Source: CAYRNY01 sp964425755 (GTDB taxonomy: Bacteria > Chloroflexota > Anaerolineae > Aggregatilineales > Aggregatilineaceae). Taken from it: a stretch of 64,000 bases of DNA. A program made the translations under genes and the position numbers. Below are positions 9,212 through 18,064 of this stretch, piece after piece. Where the stretch lies: contig CAYRNY010000006.1 of the NCBI GenBank assembly GCA_964425755.1, forward strand, positions 1 to 64,000, given 5' to 3'. How positions within the stretch are numbered: the first letter of the stretch is position 1; every line of letters begins with the position of its first letter. The notes beneath the pieces are model-generated. The model was not told the DNA's origin. It made no database searches and saw nothing but the letters and a program-made list of their open reading frames with translations.

Positions 9212-9489
9212 GTGCGCCGTTCTTTCCGTTGGCGACGTTGTTCTTCAGTCCAGGCTTGACCATCTGGAATGTTCAGATCGCGCCAGCCGCCTGTCAATCC
9301 AGCCGCTACAATCGCTGAGCCAGAAAGAGGGTCGGTTTCCATCAGGCGCTGAATCTTTTCATCGTGCAACGATGTGCTTTCTGGACGTTCGATCCGCACG
9401 CGTACTTCGCCGGGCGGCAGTCCCTCCGGCAGTTCAACTTCGAGTTTGCCCTCTTGATTGATTCGTCCGGGTAGTTCGATCACATTCAT
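9205..9489 (-). CDS. vapB: Antitoxin of the VapBC-like pair
   Basis: A 94-residue protein starting MNVIELPGRINQEGKLEVEL, a short beta-rich N-terminus like that of small antitoxins, with an arginine- and lysine-rich C-terminus (EEQRRQRKERR) that probably contacts the toxin. The ATG at 9489 has AGGAG eight bases upstream; an upstream in-frame ATG at 9510 lacks a good site. It precedes and overlaps the PIN-domain gene, which is the main reason for the functional call. A sequence-specific DNA-binding fold is not obvious. Confidence 0.7.
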   Translation of the reverse strand: MNVIELPGRINQEGKLEVELPEGLPPGEVRVRIERPESTSLHDEKIQRLMETDPLSGSAIVAAGLTGGWRDLNIPDGQAWTEEQRRQRKERRTW

Positions 9490-9758
9490 CGTGAGGCTCT
9501 CCTGTTGCACTTATACCTTGATTTTACGCCATTTTCCCGTTTGTTCGAACCGTTGCTCTGGACAATAGGGCTTGAGCAAGGTGTTAGAAAATAGCTGTGG
9601 CCAAGAGTATCCTCGAAGGACGAGTTAAAACTGAACACACCGTTCGGCTCCAGTTTCTCTCCGCACGACTTCAACGCAACTCTAACCCACGGGCGGCCTG
9701 ACTTACGATAGAATTAGGCTAGTTGTCCTCTGCTCGTTAATTCCCCAGGAGCAATTAT

Positions 9759-10445
9759 ATGGCTGACCCTCGATTGCCCGTTGGCTTTTCCCCTGAACCG
9801 TCAACCGCCAATCGCCTGCAGTACCGCATTATGCGGAAAGGAAGCCGCTACAACATTCTTGGCCCCACAGGCCGCATCTTCAGCAAGTACAAGAGCGCCA
9901 GTGTTGCCGGTCCGCGCTGGGAAGAACTGACGCACAGTCCCTGGCCATATGACAGCACCGCTTACGAGCGCGGACACCGGTTGTGGGAGCTGGGGCTGAT
10001 TGATCACGCGCAGATCGGCAAACGGACGATTAGGCTCATCAAAGCGCAAGAACAGGGCAACAAGCCCCAGCCGGAAGCGGGCGCTTCCAAGCGAGAAACG
10101 GTTACCCGGAAGCCGGCTAAGCCGAAAATTCAGATCGTAATACCATCGCCGGCGCTCGCATTGCCTGCGCCGAGCTTTGATCTCGCCGAACAGCAGTGCT
10201 TGATGCAGGCGCTCAGACGTAATCCGGTGCTGTTATTCAACGCAGACGTCCAACAGGCGTTGCGCCGCGAGGTTGAATACAGCCGGCCACACGCGCGCTG
10301 GGTGGCGCATTTGCTCAAGTTGCTGGCACGGTACGAGCGCCGCCAACGCAGTCGCCGGAGCAAACCAGCGAACTCCGCTGCTATTCTGGAAAAACACACT
10401 GCTTGGCAGGCACAGCGGATGAAAGTCGTAGCCGCAACAGGCTGA
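9759..10445 (+). CDS. Hypothetical protein, 228 residues
   Basis: A basic protein with a folded-looking N-terminal part (residues 1-100, including RIMRKGSRYNILGPTGRIFS), a proline- and lysine-rich linker around 105-145, and a helical C-terminal part with several arginine clusters. No signal peptide or membrane helix. AGGAG lies seven bases before the ATG, so translation is well supported. I do not recognise the family; the basic linker and arginine clusters would suit nucleic-acid contact, but that is inference. Confidence 0.6.
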   Translation: MADPRLPVGFSPEPSTANRLQYRIMRKGSRYNILGPTGRIFSKYKSASVAGPRWEELTHSPWPYDSTAYERGHRLWELGLIDHAQIGKRTIRLIKAQEQGNKPQPEAGASKRETVTRKPAKPKIQIVIPSPALALPAPSFDLAEQQCLMQALRRNPVLLFNADVQQALRREVEYSRPHARWVAHLLKLLARYERRQRSRRSKPANSAAILEKHTAWQAQRMKVVAATG

Positions 10446-10614
10446 TGACGTCGAAACATCGCCTCTTTAACTGCGGTAAGCGGTGTGCGGAATTCAGGTG
10501 GCTGCGTGTCGCGAGACCAGCAACGCAGATGCACTTGTATCATGCCAGGTTTGTTTTGGAGCGCAGCGCCTTTAGCCTCGAAAAAGAAATCATCCGTGTT
10601 GAGGGGGTGAAACC

Positions 10615-11139
10615 ATGACCGATCCCGTTATAATCATTCGCCCGGCGACGTCTTCGGATGCCGAATTGCTTGCGGATCTTGGCATGCGCACGTTTGTTGC
10701 GACCTACGCCCCGTATCTGCCAGTAGACTCTCTAGCTGCGACTGCGGCACTGTGGTTCCATCCGAACAAGCAGGCCGCTGAAATTGCAGACCCTAGCGTG
10801 TGGTCGTTCATTGTCAGCGTGAACGAATTGCCAGTCGGTTATGCGACGTTGCGCACCGGTGTTGTGCCTGAATCCGTGCCAGGATCGCGGCCGGTTGAGT
10901 TGGCGCGGCTGTACCTGTTGTCGGAGTGGATCGGGCGGAAAATCGGCGCGATGCTCATGAGCACCTGTCTGGATGATGCCCGGCAACGCGACCACGATAC
11001 GATCTGGCTCGGCGTGTGGGAGCGCAATGCGCGCGCGATTACATTTTACGAGAAGTGGGGATTTGTGCGCGTTGGCGTTCACGCGTTCCCATTTGAGGGC
11101 GAGCAGCAGACCGATATCGTGATGCAACGTACTGTGTAG
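10615..11139 (+). CDS. GNAT-family N-acetyltransferase
   Basis: The 174-residue protein opens with IIRPATSSDAELLADLGMRT and contains VELARLYLLSEWIGRKIGAML (motif A strand plus acetyl-CoA loop) and the GNAT motif B region WLGVWERNARAITFYEKWGF. These are standard for small-molecule or ribosomal-protein acetyltransferases using acetyl-CoA. Start supported by a G-rich ribosome site (GAGGGGGTG) shortly upstream. The gene stands alone between unrelated neighbours, so the substrate cannot be deduced. Confidence 0.85.
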   Translation: MTDPVIIIRPATSSDAELLADLGMRTFVATYAPYLPVDSLAATAALWFHPNKQAAEIADPSVWSFIVSVNELPVGYATLRTGVVPESVPGSRPVELARLYLLSEWIGRKIGAMLMSTCLDDARQRDHDTIWLGVWERNARAITFYEKWGFVRVGVHAFPFEGEQQTDIVMQRTV

Positions 11140-11537
11140 ATGGATCTATCCCCAACTTGGCATAAAGTTGCTTTCGGCTGTCGTGTTAAGCACATGACCG
11201 ACGAGCTTTTCCCGCATGTGATGGATAGCAAAAGCGTTTATCGCCTCTCGAACAGACTTTCTTGAGCTATACAGCCGAGGACAAGACAGGAAATACTGAG
11301 TCGTCGACTATTGGTGTTCCAAGAGGAATGAACCTGAAGTCGGCTACAGTTTGTGTATGCGCTTACGGCCCCTGTCCGCCGGTTTTCCCTGCGGCTTTGC
11401 ACATTAGGCATCGACTGCATCCCCTAAGTGCAACAATCAGTCACGATTTTGCAGTATTATAGATGACAACACATGACTCAACTAAACCCAGCCGTTGCCT
11501 AACCAATTCTGGCAATCTTAGTAGATTGGGGATCTCC
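11140..11537 (+). other. Intergenic region with no recognised gene
   Basis: About 400 bases between the GNAT gene and the DUF362 gene. Short frames here lack ribosome sites and family likeness. An ATG at 11463 is in frame with the DUF362 gene but has no ribosome site. No strong hairpin or promoter stood out. Confidence 0.5.
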
Positions 11538-12638
11538 ATGACCTACACTCAAGCCCATCCCATTTACTCGCGTGCCGCAACAGTTCATATTGTCCGGGGA
11601 GAAAGTAAGCTGGACACTTTTAGGCGCACAGTTGATCAAGCGGGGTTCGTGCAGCATGTACGGGACCGGTGGCAAGTTAGTGGTAAACCACAAGCAGAGT
11701 TCCGCATCGCGATAAAACCGAACATAATGACTGCGTCGAAGTTCGAAGAAGACTCGCCCGTATACACCGATCCCGCATTAGTTGAAACGCTGATCGACAA
11801 GCTGCGCCAAGCAGGCTTTACACAAATTAGTGTGGTGGAGTCACAGAATGTCTACAACTATGCCTACCGAGGGCGCAGTGTTCCTGCTGTAGCAGCGATG
11901 TGCGGTTATTCAGCGAACGGCTATGAGATTGTGGATCTCACCGAAGACGTCGTCGATTTTGATTATGGTGGAGCTTTGGGGCGGCACAAGGCAGGGCGTG
12001 CTTGGGTTGAAAGCGATTACCGCATTTCATTTGCTAAGAACAAAACGCACTGGCAGTGTTATTTCACTGCTTGCCTGAAAAACGTCTATGGCTGCTTACC
12101 ACAGTGGGACAAGATGCGCCATTACCACGGTAAGACGAAACGCGGAAAAGAGATTGAGTTCTATCAAGCAACCATTCTAATCAATAATGTGCTGCCCGTA
12201 CATTTTGCTTTCCTGGATGCCTGGACCAGCGGTGATGGTTTGACCGGACATGTACGGGATCCGCATCCCAATCACACCCTTGCTTTTCTCGCGTCGGAAA
12301 ATGCGTTTGCGCTTGACTGGGTAGCTGGCGAACTGATGCGTCTCGCACCAATACAAAATTTTGTGCTCCGGGAGGCTGTGCGAGTGTGGGACAAGCCAGC
12401 GATTACCCGCGTGGGCGATGCGACCCCCTGGAAGAACTGGCATAATGTGCGTCCGATTGTGGTGTGGGCGTTTGACTGGTTCGAAGAACGGTACTGGTTG
12501 GGTCGGTTCATGTCTCGCGCAGCCGCGACCGAAATGGACCCCCGTTTTCCAGCTTTCGGTCACTTCGACTGGTTCTTTCGCATCTGTCAGGCAACTGTGA
12601 GGCAGGGCGAGCGGATGCTAGTGCGCATCACAGAGTGA
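11538..12638 (+). CDS. DUF362 domain protein
   Basis: A 366-residue protein with the DUF362 pattern: FRIAIKPNIMTASKFEEDSP, then VETLIDKLRQAGFTQISVVE, FAKNKTHWQCYFTACLKNVY with the typical Lys-Thr-His and Lys-Asn-Val blocks, and FLDAWTSGDGLTGHVRDPHP. DUF362 proteins are often linked to iron-sulfur or radical chemistry; no cysteine-rich ferredoxin motif is present here, so this is the domain alone. The ATG at 11538 is preferred to 11463 because a GGGGAT site precedes it. The next gene starts 22 bases after its stop, suggesting an operon. Confidence 0.8.
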   Translation: MTYTQAHPIYSRAATVHIVRGESKLDTFRRTVDQAGFVQHVRDRWQVSGKPQAEFRIAIKPNIMTASKFEEDSPVYTDPALVETLIDKLRQAGFTQISVVESQNVYNYAYRGRSVPAVAAMCGYSANGYEIVDLTEDVVDFDYGGALGRHKAGRAWVESDYRISFAKNKTHWQCYFTACLKNVYGCLPQWDKMRHYHGKTKRGKEIEFYQATILINNVLPVHFAFLDAWTSGDGLTGHVRDPHPNHTLAFLASENAFALDWVAGELMRLAPIQNFVLREAVRVWDKPAITRVGDATPWKNWHNVRPIVVWAFDWFEERYWLGRFMSRAAATEMDPRFPAFGHFDWFFRICQATVRQGERMLVRITE

Positions 12639-12659
12639 GTCCGTTCCAGGAGTGAACCC

Positions 12660-13553
12660 ATGCGCGTGCTTAAATTGTCTCGCCCCAGCTTGCCGAATTT
12701 CACGAACGATCTGCCCGAGGAGGAACTACGAGACCCCACGTTCCTGACGGTAGTGCGCGTGATCTGGCATTCGATCCGTAGCCTTTTTAGTGACCGACCG
12801 GGTCAGATTATTGTCTCCACGTTCATCCTCATTATGCTGTGGGGCACGCACGGTCAGCTCGAATTGTTGGGATATCTGTGGCCCGACTGGCGCGGCCCTG
12901 GCAAAGATCTGATAACACGTCCTAGCTTGATTGCTGGCATTCCATGGGATAACGAGATGATCTCGTTTTTCGTCGGAGCCGTGCTACTGGTATTCGTGCC
13001 AGTGCTACTGATCAAATTCGTCTATCGCCAGCCACTAGCGCTGTATGGATTGGGCTTGCCTCGACGTAGCCGCTGGAAACTGGCTTTCCAGTCATTCCTA
13101 TTTGTGACCGCTGTGAGTCTACCGTTTTTCTGGTTTGGTTCACGGCTGAGCGAAATGCGTGCGCTCTATCCTCTTTATCGTCCCTTTGACAGTGTGACAT
13201 CGTTTCTCTTGTATGAGCTAAGTTATTTGCTCTTCTTCGTCGCGCTAGAGTTTATCTTCAGGGGCTATCTGCTATTCGGGTTGGCAGGGGTTCAAGATCA
13301 CGAGGTCGATCAGGACACCGTCGATTCCGGCGCGCCAGGGGCATTCTATTTCGGCAAATATGCGCTGTTGATCCAGATGCTGTCGTACACAGCATGGCAT
13401 CTTGGTAAGCCTACGCTGGAATTGTGGGGAACGCTGGTCTGGGGCCTGACAGCAGGCGCGACAGCTTACACGGTCCGTTCCATTTGGCCGGTTGTGCTAT
13501 CGCATTGGCTTCTGAATGTCTTCATCGACGCGTTGGTTTGGCAGTCGCTATGA
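12660..13553 (+). CDS. CPBP-family intramembrane metalloprotease
   Basis: A 297-residue polytopic membrane protein. The CPBP (Abi/Rce1-like) motifs are visible as FVALEFIFRGYLLFG (glutamate and arginine of motif 1, with Leu in the first-glutamate position), TAWHLGK (histidine motif) and VVLSHWLLN (His-x-x-x-Asn motif). Roughly seven hydrophobic segments are spread from residue 45 to the end. Family members cleave membrane-bound substrates or process prenylated or bacteriocin-like peptides. AGGAG precedes the ATG. It follows the DUF362 gene closely, so a joint function is likely but unknown. The altered motif 1 leaves catalysis uncertain. Confidence 0.8.
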   Translation: MRVLKLSRPSLPNFTNDLPEEELRDPTFLTVVRVIWHSIRSLFSDRPGQIIVSTFILIMLWGTHGQLELLGYLWPDWRGPGKDLITRPSLIAGIPWDNEMISFFVGAVLLVFVPVLLIKFVYRQPLALYGLGLPRRSRWKLAFQSFLFVTAVSLPFFWFGSRLSEMRALYPLYRPFDSVTSFLLYELSYLLFFVALEFIFRGYLLFGLAGVQDHEVDQDTVDSGAPGAFYFGKYALLIQMLSYTAWHLGKPTLELWGTLVWGLTAGATAYTVRSIWPVVLSHWLLNVFIDALVWQSL

Positions 13554-13777
13554 CCGGATATGCAGTTGACCCAGGACATTCATTCTCTACAGATTTTGAG
13601 CAAATTCCGATAGCGGTAGGCCATTTCTCCCTTTCGTGCACGATGTGTTTCGTGTTCGGATCACCGATGTAGGTTAGCGTAGTTTCTAGGCTGGCATGCG
13701 TTCGACTCGTAGTACATGCTTAGCCCGGCAATCAAGCGCTGTGGAGTGACTAGCAACTGTTGGGGCAGGGGCCAGCG

Positions 13778-13795
13778 GCGATAAGCACTTATCGC
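13778..13795. repeat. Intergenic palindrome, copy 1
   Basis: GCGATAAGCACTTATCGC is an inverted repeat with 8-base arms around CA. It lies in the gap between the CPBP gene and DUF4926. Closely related palindromes occur at 18005-18020 and 20713-20728. Too short to be a terminator by itself; a protein-binding site or transposition signal is possible. Confidence 0.6.
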
Positions 13796-13818
13796 TACGG
13801 TTGGAGCCCCAATCTCCG

Positions 13819-14043
13819 TCATGCAATGCGACGGGCATGCATGACTTCGGCAGCGTCTACGGGGCGTACCTGGCTGGCTTCAACGGTGATCACATCCAGT
13901 GTACGACCGTCCACGGCGAAGATCTCGAGCTCGTAGCATTCACCGTCACCGTGCACCATCACCACAACACCGACGTCTCCAGCCTTTAGTCCATGCGCGG
14001 GGATATCCGCTGTCAGCACAACGCGTTCATGTTCCTTAATCAT
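13819..14043 (-). CDS. DUF4926 domain protein
   Basis: A 74-residue protein with the DUF4926 pattern: LTADIPAHGLKAGDVGVVVM, then ECYELEIFAVDGRTLDVITV and a VRPVD end. The family is a small SH3-like fold of unknown function, often encoded beside DUF6883, as here. GGAGGAAA lies a few bases before the ATG. The gene lies 16 bases after the truncated DUF6883 frame on the same strand, so the two probably formed an operon. Confidence 0.8.
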   Translation of the reverse strand: MIKEHERVVLTADIPAHGLKAGDVGVVVMVHGDGECYELEIFAVDGRTLDVITVEASQVRPVDAAEVMHARRIA

Positions 14044-14059
14044 CGCTTTCCTCCAACGG

Positions 14060-14332
14060 TTAAGCCGTCACCAAACGCGGTGCGGTTTCATCGTTGCGTA
14101 TAAACCACACCACACGCACAAGCGGTTTTCGCTCGATCGGTGTGGTCAGTGGACCTTCAATCACAAAACGCGTTCCGAACTTCGTCTGCTCTAGTTTTAC
14201 CATGTTCCTTGACACATTCCGGTTCCGGGAATACAGGCCCTTGCAACACTTGGGCATTCTCCCGGCCATCACGCCATACTCATCGAGTCGAATGGTCAAC
14301 AATTGCTCCTGCCCTTCGATGTTCTCGGTCAT
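14060..14332 (-). pseudogene. DUF6883 domain remnant, N-terminal part missing
   Basis: The second half (KFGTRFVIEGPLTTPIERKP and VRVVWFIRNDETAPRLVTA) matches the C-terminal half of DUF6883, which normally reads 'GT-Y-V-GPL-TP-G-R... VW...PRLVTAYP'. The first 30 or so residues bear no likeness to the family and are antisense to a metallo-beta-lactamase remnant on the other strand. No ribosome site precedes the start. The upstream half of the gene therefore appears to have been replaced. Function of the family is unknown. Confidence 0.6.
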
Positions 14333-14530
14333 CCCATACTACATTTAAGTCATCCGGAGTGGGCTATGAGGGCGGATCAGATACCGGATGTCGCTGTCGC
14401 AACGCGACAACAATTACTGGCCCGTGCGGCAGACGAGAAAATACCGGTACTTGTCCATCACTTCCCCTTCCCGGGCCTGGGTCGTATCACACGGGATGGC
14501 GACGCATACCGCTACACACCGACCAGTTAA
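14318..14530 (+). pseudogene. C-terminal remnant of an MBL-fold metallo-hydrolase
   Basis: The frame reads LGHPILHLSHPEWAMRADQI, then VAVATRQQLLARAADEKIPV and FPFPGLGRITRDGDAYRY. This is the typical end of secreted-type MBL-fold hydrolases ('HHP-Q..HPEW....D.D...A..TR..LL..A......HFPFPG.G...'). The metal-binding HxHxDH part is absent upstream. The fragment is head-to-head with the DUF6883 remnant, each lacking its 5' half. Confidence 0.65.
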
Positions 14531-14572
14531 TGGCGGCAGAGCCTTACCGACAGCTACTGGACTGGACTTTTG

Positions 14573-14717
14573 CCTTTTCATATCCGTGTCGAAATTGGCG
14601 AAAGTCCAGAGAGTCACTATCTTCCCTGGGGAACTGACTGGTGATGACGTTATCGTCCGATATGGTGAGAACGAAGAGGTTGTTGGTCTCACGATTCTGC
14701 GTGCCAGCCAGCGCTAA
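14573..14717 (+). pseudogene. Possible DUF2283 remnant with frameshift
   Basis: One frame gives HIRVEIGESPESHYL and a second gives DDVIVRYGENEEVVGLTILR followed by ASQR. Joined by a frameshift, they resemble DUF2283, a small family with 'LYIRL..G..AES' and 'VIVDYD..GEVVGIEIL.AS'. As the sequence stands, the first frame ends at a stop before the second block. Weak evidence because both segments are short. Confidence 0.35.
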
Positions 14718-14770
14718 CTTTTCGTCATGTTAGCCATGGTAAGTACGCCAACAAGAATAGAAGATTTAGA

Positions 14771-14796
14771 GACGCCAGGCAGGTTCACCTGGCGTC
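14771..14796 (-). terminator. Stem-loop after the SnoaL-like gene
   Basis: GACGCCAGG (14771-14779) and its inverse (14788-14796) make a 9-bp stem with an 8-base loop, 18 bases beyond the SnoaL stop. On the minus strand it is followed by a T-rich run (TCTCTAAATCTTCT), fitting a factor-independent terminator. Confidence 0.6.
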
Positions 14797-14813
14797 CGTC
14801 TTGCGTAGTCAAA

Positions 14814-15272
14814 CTATGCGCGATCCGCTTGGGCCGAGGGTGTCTGTCTATCGGCCTGGGGTGGCGGAACGACGCCCAGTTGCTGCATCATGCTCAACAT
14901 ATCAAACAGGCTTCGATGTTCGACGATTTTGCCATCCACGATGCGATCAATCAACACGGCGTTGATCGCTACCTGCTTGCCAGTAGGAGGCAGTCCCTGG
15001 AAGTCTCCGCTATGGATGCCACCCCACACCCCTCGCGTCACAACCATCTCGCCCTCCGCGACCTGCTCTTCTACATTGAAATAACTATCCCTGAAAGCGG
15101 TCAGGAAATAGTTGAGATGTTGCAAGAACACCTCTTGGTTGTTCTGCGTCCCATCGGCCTGATGCAAAACGAAATCATGGGCCAATAGCGGCTCCAGGTT
15201 GGACCGGTAGTTGTCGTCACTCGAAGCGACGACGAAACGGCGCATAATGGCTTTGTTTTGTTCTAATGACAT
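14814..15272 (-). CDS. SnoaL-like (ester-cyclase type) protein
   Basis: A 152-residue NTF2-like fold protein: MSLEQNKAIMRRFVVASSDD, then FQGLPPTGKQVAINAVLIDR and IVDGKIVEHRSLFDMLSMMQ, the layout of SnoaL-like polyketide-cyclase relatives. Most members are small hydrolases, isomerases or ligand binders; the substrate is unknown. AAAGGAG precedes the ATG at 15272; longer upstream frames are not supported. It follows the large LuxR regulator by about 100 bases on the same strand. Its end (MMQQLGVVPPP) closely resembles the end of the secreted double-domain protein at 62646-63659. Confidence 0.8.
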   Translation of the reverse strand: MSLEQNKAIMRRFVVASSDDNYRSNLEPLLAHDFVLHQADGTQNNQEVFLQHLNYFLTAFRDSYFNVEEQVAEGEMVVTRGVWGGIHSGDFQGLPPTGKQVAINAVLIDRIVDGKIVEHRSLFDMLSMMQQLGVVPPPQADRQTPSAQADRA

Positions 15273-15375
15273 CGTGATTTCTCCTTTGGTCTGTCTGGTG
15301 TTTCCAGCATGGCAGAAATCACTTGAAGCGTCATACGTGTACACACGCATTCGTACACGTATTTGCATTCGGACG

Positions 15376-17811
15376 TCATCTGTCTCCTGGTAGCAGCTCA
15401 TTATCCAGTGCCCAACGCACAATCTGGGCACGCTGCGTGAACCCCAGCTTGGAGCGGATATTTGATATGTGCTTCTCGACGGTGCGCTTGCTGAGTACCA
15501 GCTCTTCGGCGATCTCCGAGTTCGAGCGCGCTTGCGCGACCAGCGCCACGACTTCGCGCTCTCGGGCGGTCAATGCGTCCGGCTTATCCCTGGGCTGCAA
15601 TGCTGCTGCCTGGCGTGCCACATCGTGCGCGTATGCGATGGCCTGATCAAGAGAGAATGCACGGCCTGCTCCATGCTCTGCCTCATATTCGTCTTCGGTG
15701 AGACGCGCCTTCGCTTGTGCGAGATAATGGTCATACTCCATTTGTGTGGCGGCCCATGCAGTCGCGATCTGTTGCCCCTCGATCGCAACGGCAGCCGCGA
15801 GCAAGCGTATACCAGCGCCCGGCAAGCCACACACGACGGCCAATGCCGCGAAGCCTATCAAGCATTCCGCTACGCCGGGCTGGTTTTGTTGTTCCTGATG
15901 GATGGCCAGGCTTTCGCTGAAAAGGGCCTGCGCGCGAGCAACTTCACCCAGATGCAGGTAAGTATGCCCTAGATTGTGCAACACAGAAGCCAGATCGCGC
16001 ACAGCCCCCAGATCGCGCAGTAAGTCGCTGCTCTCCTCATATGCCGTTTGTGCACGGAGGTAGTCCTGCTCACAACGGGCCAAGTCGCCCGAGAAGTTGA
16101 GCGCCATGGCGATCCGGTACGGATTTCCCAACTGGCGAATGAGCGGCAGCCCTTCGTCCAATTGTGCGCGGGCAACATCATATTTACCCAGTGACATCGC
16201 CGTGAAGCTATAGATTGTCAAAGCCAAGCTCAGCATGTATGGGTCGCCTAATTCACGGCGCAGCTGGATGACCTGCTGGGCGAGTGCGAATTCGGTTTGA
16301 TAATCACCAGCTGCCCGCGCGCCATAGGCCTGACCAGACAACGCCCATACCAGGGCTTCTTTGTCTTCGTCACCCACCTTCTCGGCCAATGCAGCCGCCT
16401 TATCACCATAAGCCATCTGCGCGGTCTTGTTCCCTCGAAACCCCGCCGTCGTGGCTGCATAGACGAGCGCTTTTGCATGAACTGACGACGAAACCGCCTC
16501 GTTCTCTCGTGCGAGTAGCTGTTCCAACCATGCCAGGCCCTCCGCCACGTAGTCGCGAATGGTCCAGAACTGGTAGATCGCGATGGCAATGCGCAGCCCG
16601 GCTTCGATATGGTTGCCCTCGAGCGACCAGGACAATGCAGCCCGGATGTTGTCGTACTCACCCTCTAACCAGTCCAACCACAGTGGTTGGTGTGATCCCC
16701 TGAGCTTGGGCTCGACCTCGCCGGCCAACTCTAAAAAGCAATGCAGATGGCGATCTCGCTGCACCACGGCTTCACCGGCTGCAACCAGCTTCGCTTCAGC
16801 GTACTGGCGAATGGTTTCAAGCAAGGAATAGCGCGTTTCATTGCGTTGCAGTGTATCCGCTGTCACAAGCGACTTGTGGACCAACGCGGATAGCAAGTCA
16901 AGCACCTGCTTGTGCTCGATACCATCTCCAGCGCAGACGGACTCCACGGTTGTGAGCGAACATCCGCCCCGGAATACGGACAGCCGCCGCAGCAGGACTT
17001 GCTCCGGAGTGGAGAGTAAGTCGTAGCTCCAATCAAGCGCGGCGTGCAGCGTGTGATGGTGACTGTGCGTGACGTGCGGTGCTTCTGCAAGCAACACGAA
17101 GTGATCGTCAAGCCGGGCAGCGATCTGCTCTACGGTCAACACGTTGACACGCGCGCTTGCGAGCTCAATTGCCAGGGGAATGCCGTCTAGATGCCGGCAA
17201 ATGCGGGCGATCAGGGGGGCATTGTCAGACGTCAGCTCAAACGCGGGCACTAAGGCGCGTGCACGTTCCACAAAGAGTTGGGCCGCATCATAATGGCCCA
17301 TCTCATCTGGTGGACAGGCTATTGGGGGCAGCGGCAACGGCGATACTGGATACAGATGCTCGCCTGTGACGCGCAATGGCTCACGACTCGTGGCCAGGAT
17401 ATGTACATCTGTTTTCAGTAGTAGGGATTCTACCAGGGACATGCATGTGCTCATAACATGCTCACAGTTATCCAGCACCAACAGGAGTTGCTTATCGCGA
17501 AGGACCTCGGGGAGCCGTTCTGACAATGAATGACCAACTTCCTCTGCAACATGCAGCGCTTTGGCAACGGCCTGGGGCACTAGTTCCGGATCTGCCAGAC
17601 GCGCTAACTCAATCCAGTGGACGCCGTCAGGGTAGCCAACGGTAACGTCAGCAGCAACACGTAGCGCAAGCCGGGTCTTGCCACAGCCAGCTGCCCCTGT
17701 GAGGGTAACCAGCCGTGAAGTGGTCAGTAACTGCTTGGTGTCGGCGAGCTGCTGTTGGCGCCCGATAAAGCTGGTCAGCACAACCGGTAATTTTGTATGT
17801 GGAACGCCCAT
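15376..17811 (-). CDS. LuxR-family regulator with NB-ARC-type ATPase and TPR region
   Basis: An 811-residue regulator. The N-terminus (LTSFIGRQQQLADTKQLL) leads into Walker A (GAAGCGKTRLAL) and Walker B-like LLLVLDNCEHV, so a STAND/AAA ATPase fills roughly residues 10-300. TPR-like helices occupy about 400-680. The C-terminal 65 residues are a LuxR/GerE helix-turn-helix (LTAREREVVALVAQARSNSE, then IAEELVLSKRTVEKHISNIR). This plan is of the MalT/AfsR type: ligand-triggered, ATP-dependent transcription activation. The downstream SnoaL-like gene is the likely target or partner. The ligand is unknown. Confidence 0.9.
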   Translation of the reverse strand: MGVPHTKLPVVLTSFIGRQQQLADTKQLLTTSRLVTLTGAAGCGKTRLALRVAADVTVGYPDGVHWIELARLADPELVPQAVAKALHVAEEVGHSLSERLPEVLRDKQLLLVLDNCEHVMSTCMSLVESLLLKTDVHILATSREPLRVTGEHLYPVSPLPLPPIACPPDEMGHYDAAQLFVERARALVPAFELTSDNAPLIARICRHLDGIPLAIELASARVNVLTVEQIAARLDDHFVLLAEAPHVTHSHHHTLHAALDWSYDLLSTPEQVLLRRLSVFRGGCSLTTVESVCAGDGIEHKQVLDLLSALVHKSLVTADTLQRNETRYSLLETIRQYAEAKLVAAGEAVVQRDRHLHCFLELAGEVEPKLRGSHQPLWLDWLEGEYDNIRAALSWSLEGNHIEAGLRIAIAIYQFWTIRDYVAEGLAWLEQLLARENEAVSSSVHAKALVYAATTAGFRGNKTAQMAYGDKAAALAEKVGDEDKEALVWALSGQAYGARAAGDYQTEFALAQQVIQLRRELGDPYMLSLALTIYSFTAMSLGKYDVARAQLDEGLPLIRQLGNPYRIAMALNFSGDLARCEQDYLRAQTAYEESSDLLRDLGAVRDLASVLHNLGHTYLHLGEVARAQALFSESLAIHQEQQNQPGVAECLIGFAALAVVCGLPGAGIRLLAAAVAIEGQQIATAWAATQMEYDHYLAQAKARLTEDEYEAEHGAGRAFSLDQAIAYAHDVARQAAALQPRDKPDALTAREREVVALVAQARSNSEIAEELVLSKRTVEKHISNIRSKLGFTQRAQIVRWALDNELLPGDR

Positions 17812-18004
17812 TTTTCATTCAACACAGTACAATGCTAAGGACTGACTAGAACGAAAATTGTTAGTGCAGGCCTGTTGTCCGCTATCTGGTTACCATCTTA
17901 TGCCGTCCATGCTTCACCTGAAGGTGGGTACGGGGCGCAGATGAAGCGAGCGAGACACCCTGCAAGGTCCCAGGCCCCACGAGCTATGAGCATCGAATGA
18001 AGCC

Positions 18005-18020
18005 CGATAAGCGCTTATCG
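18005..18020. repeat. Intergenic palindrome, copy 2
   Basis: CGATAAGCGCTTATCG is a perfect 16-bp palindrome in the gap between the LuxR regulator and the DUF166 gene. It shares the GATAAG-N2-CTTATC design with the copy at 13778-13795. Confidence 0.6.
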
Positions 18021-18064
18021 TTTGCCACAACCTGCCCTTGAGACCCCTCCGCCTCTCTACACGT

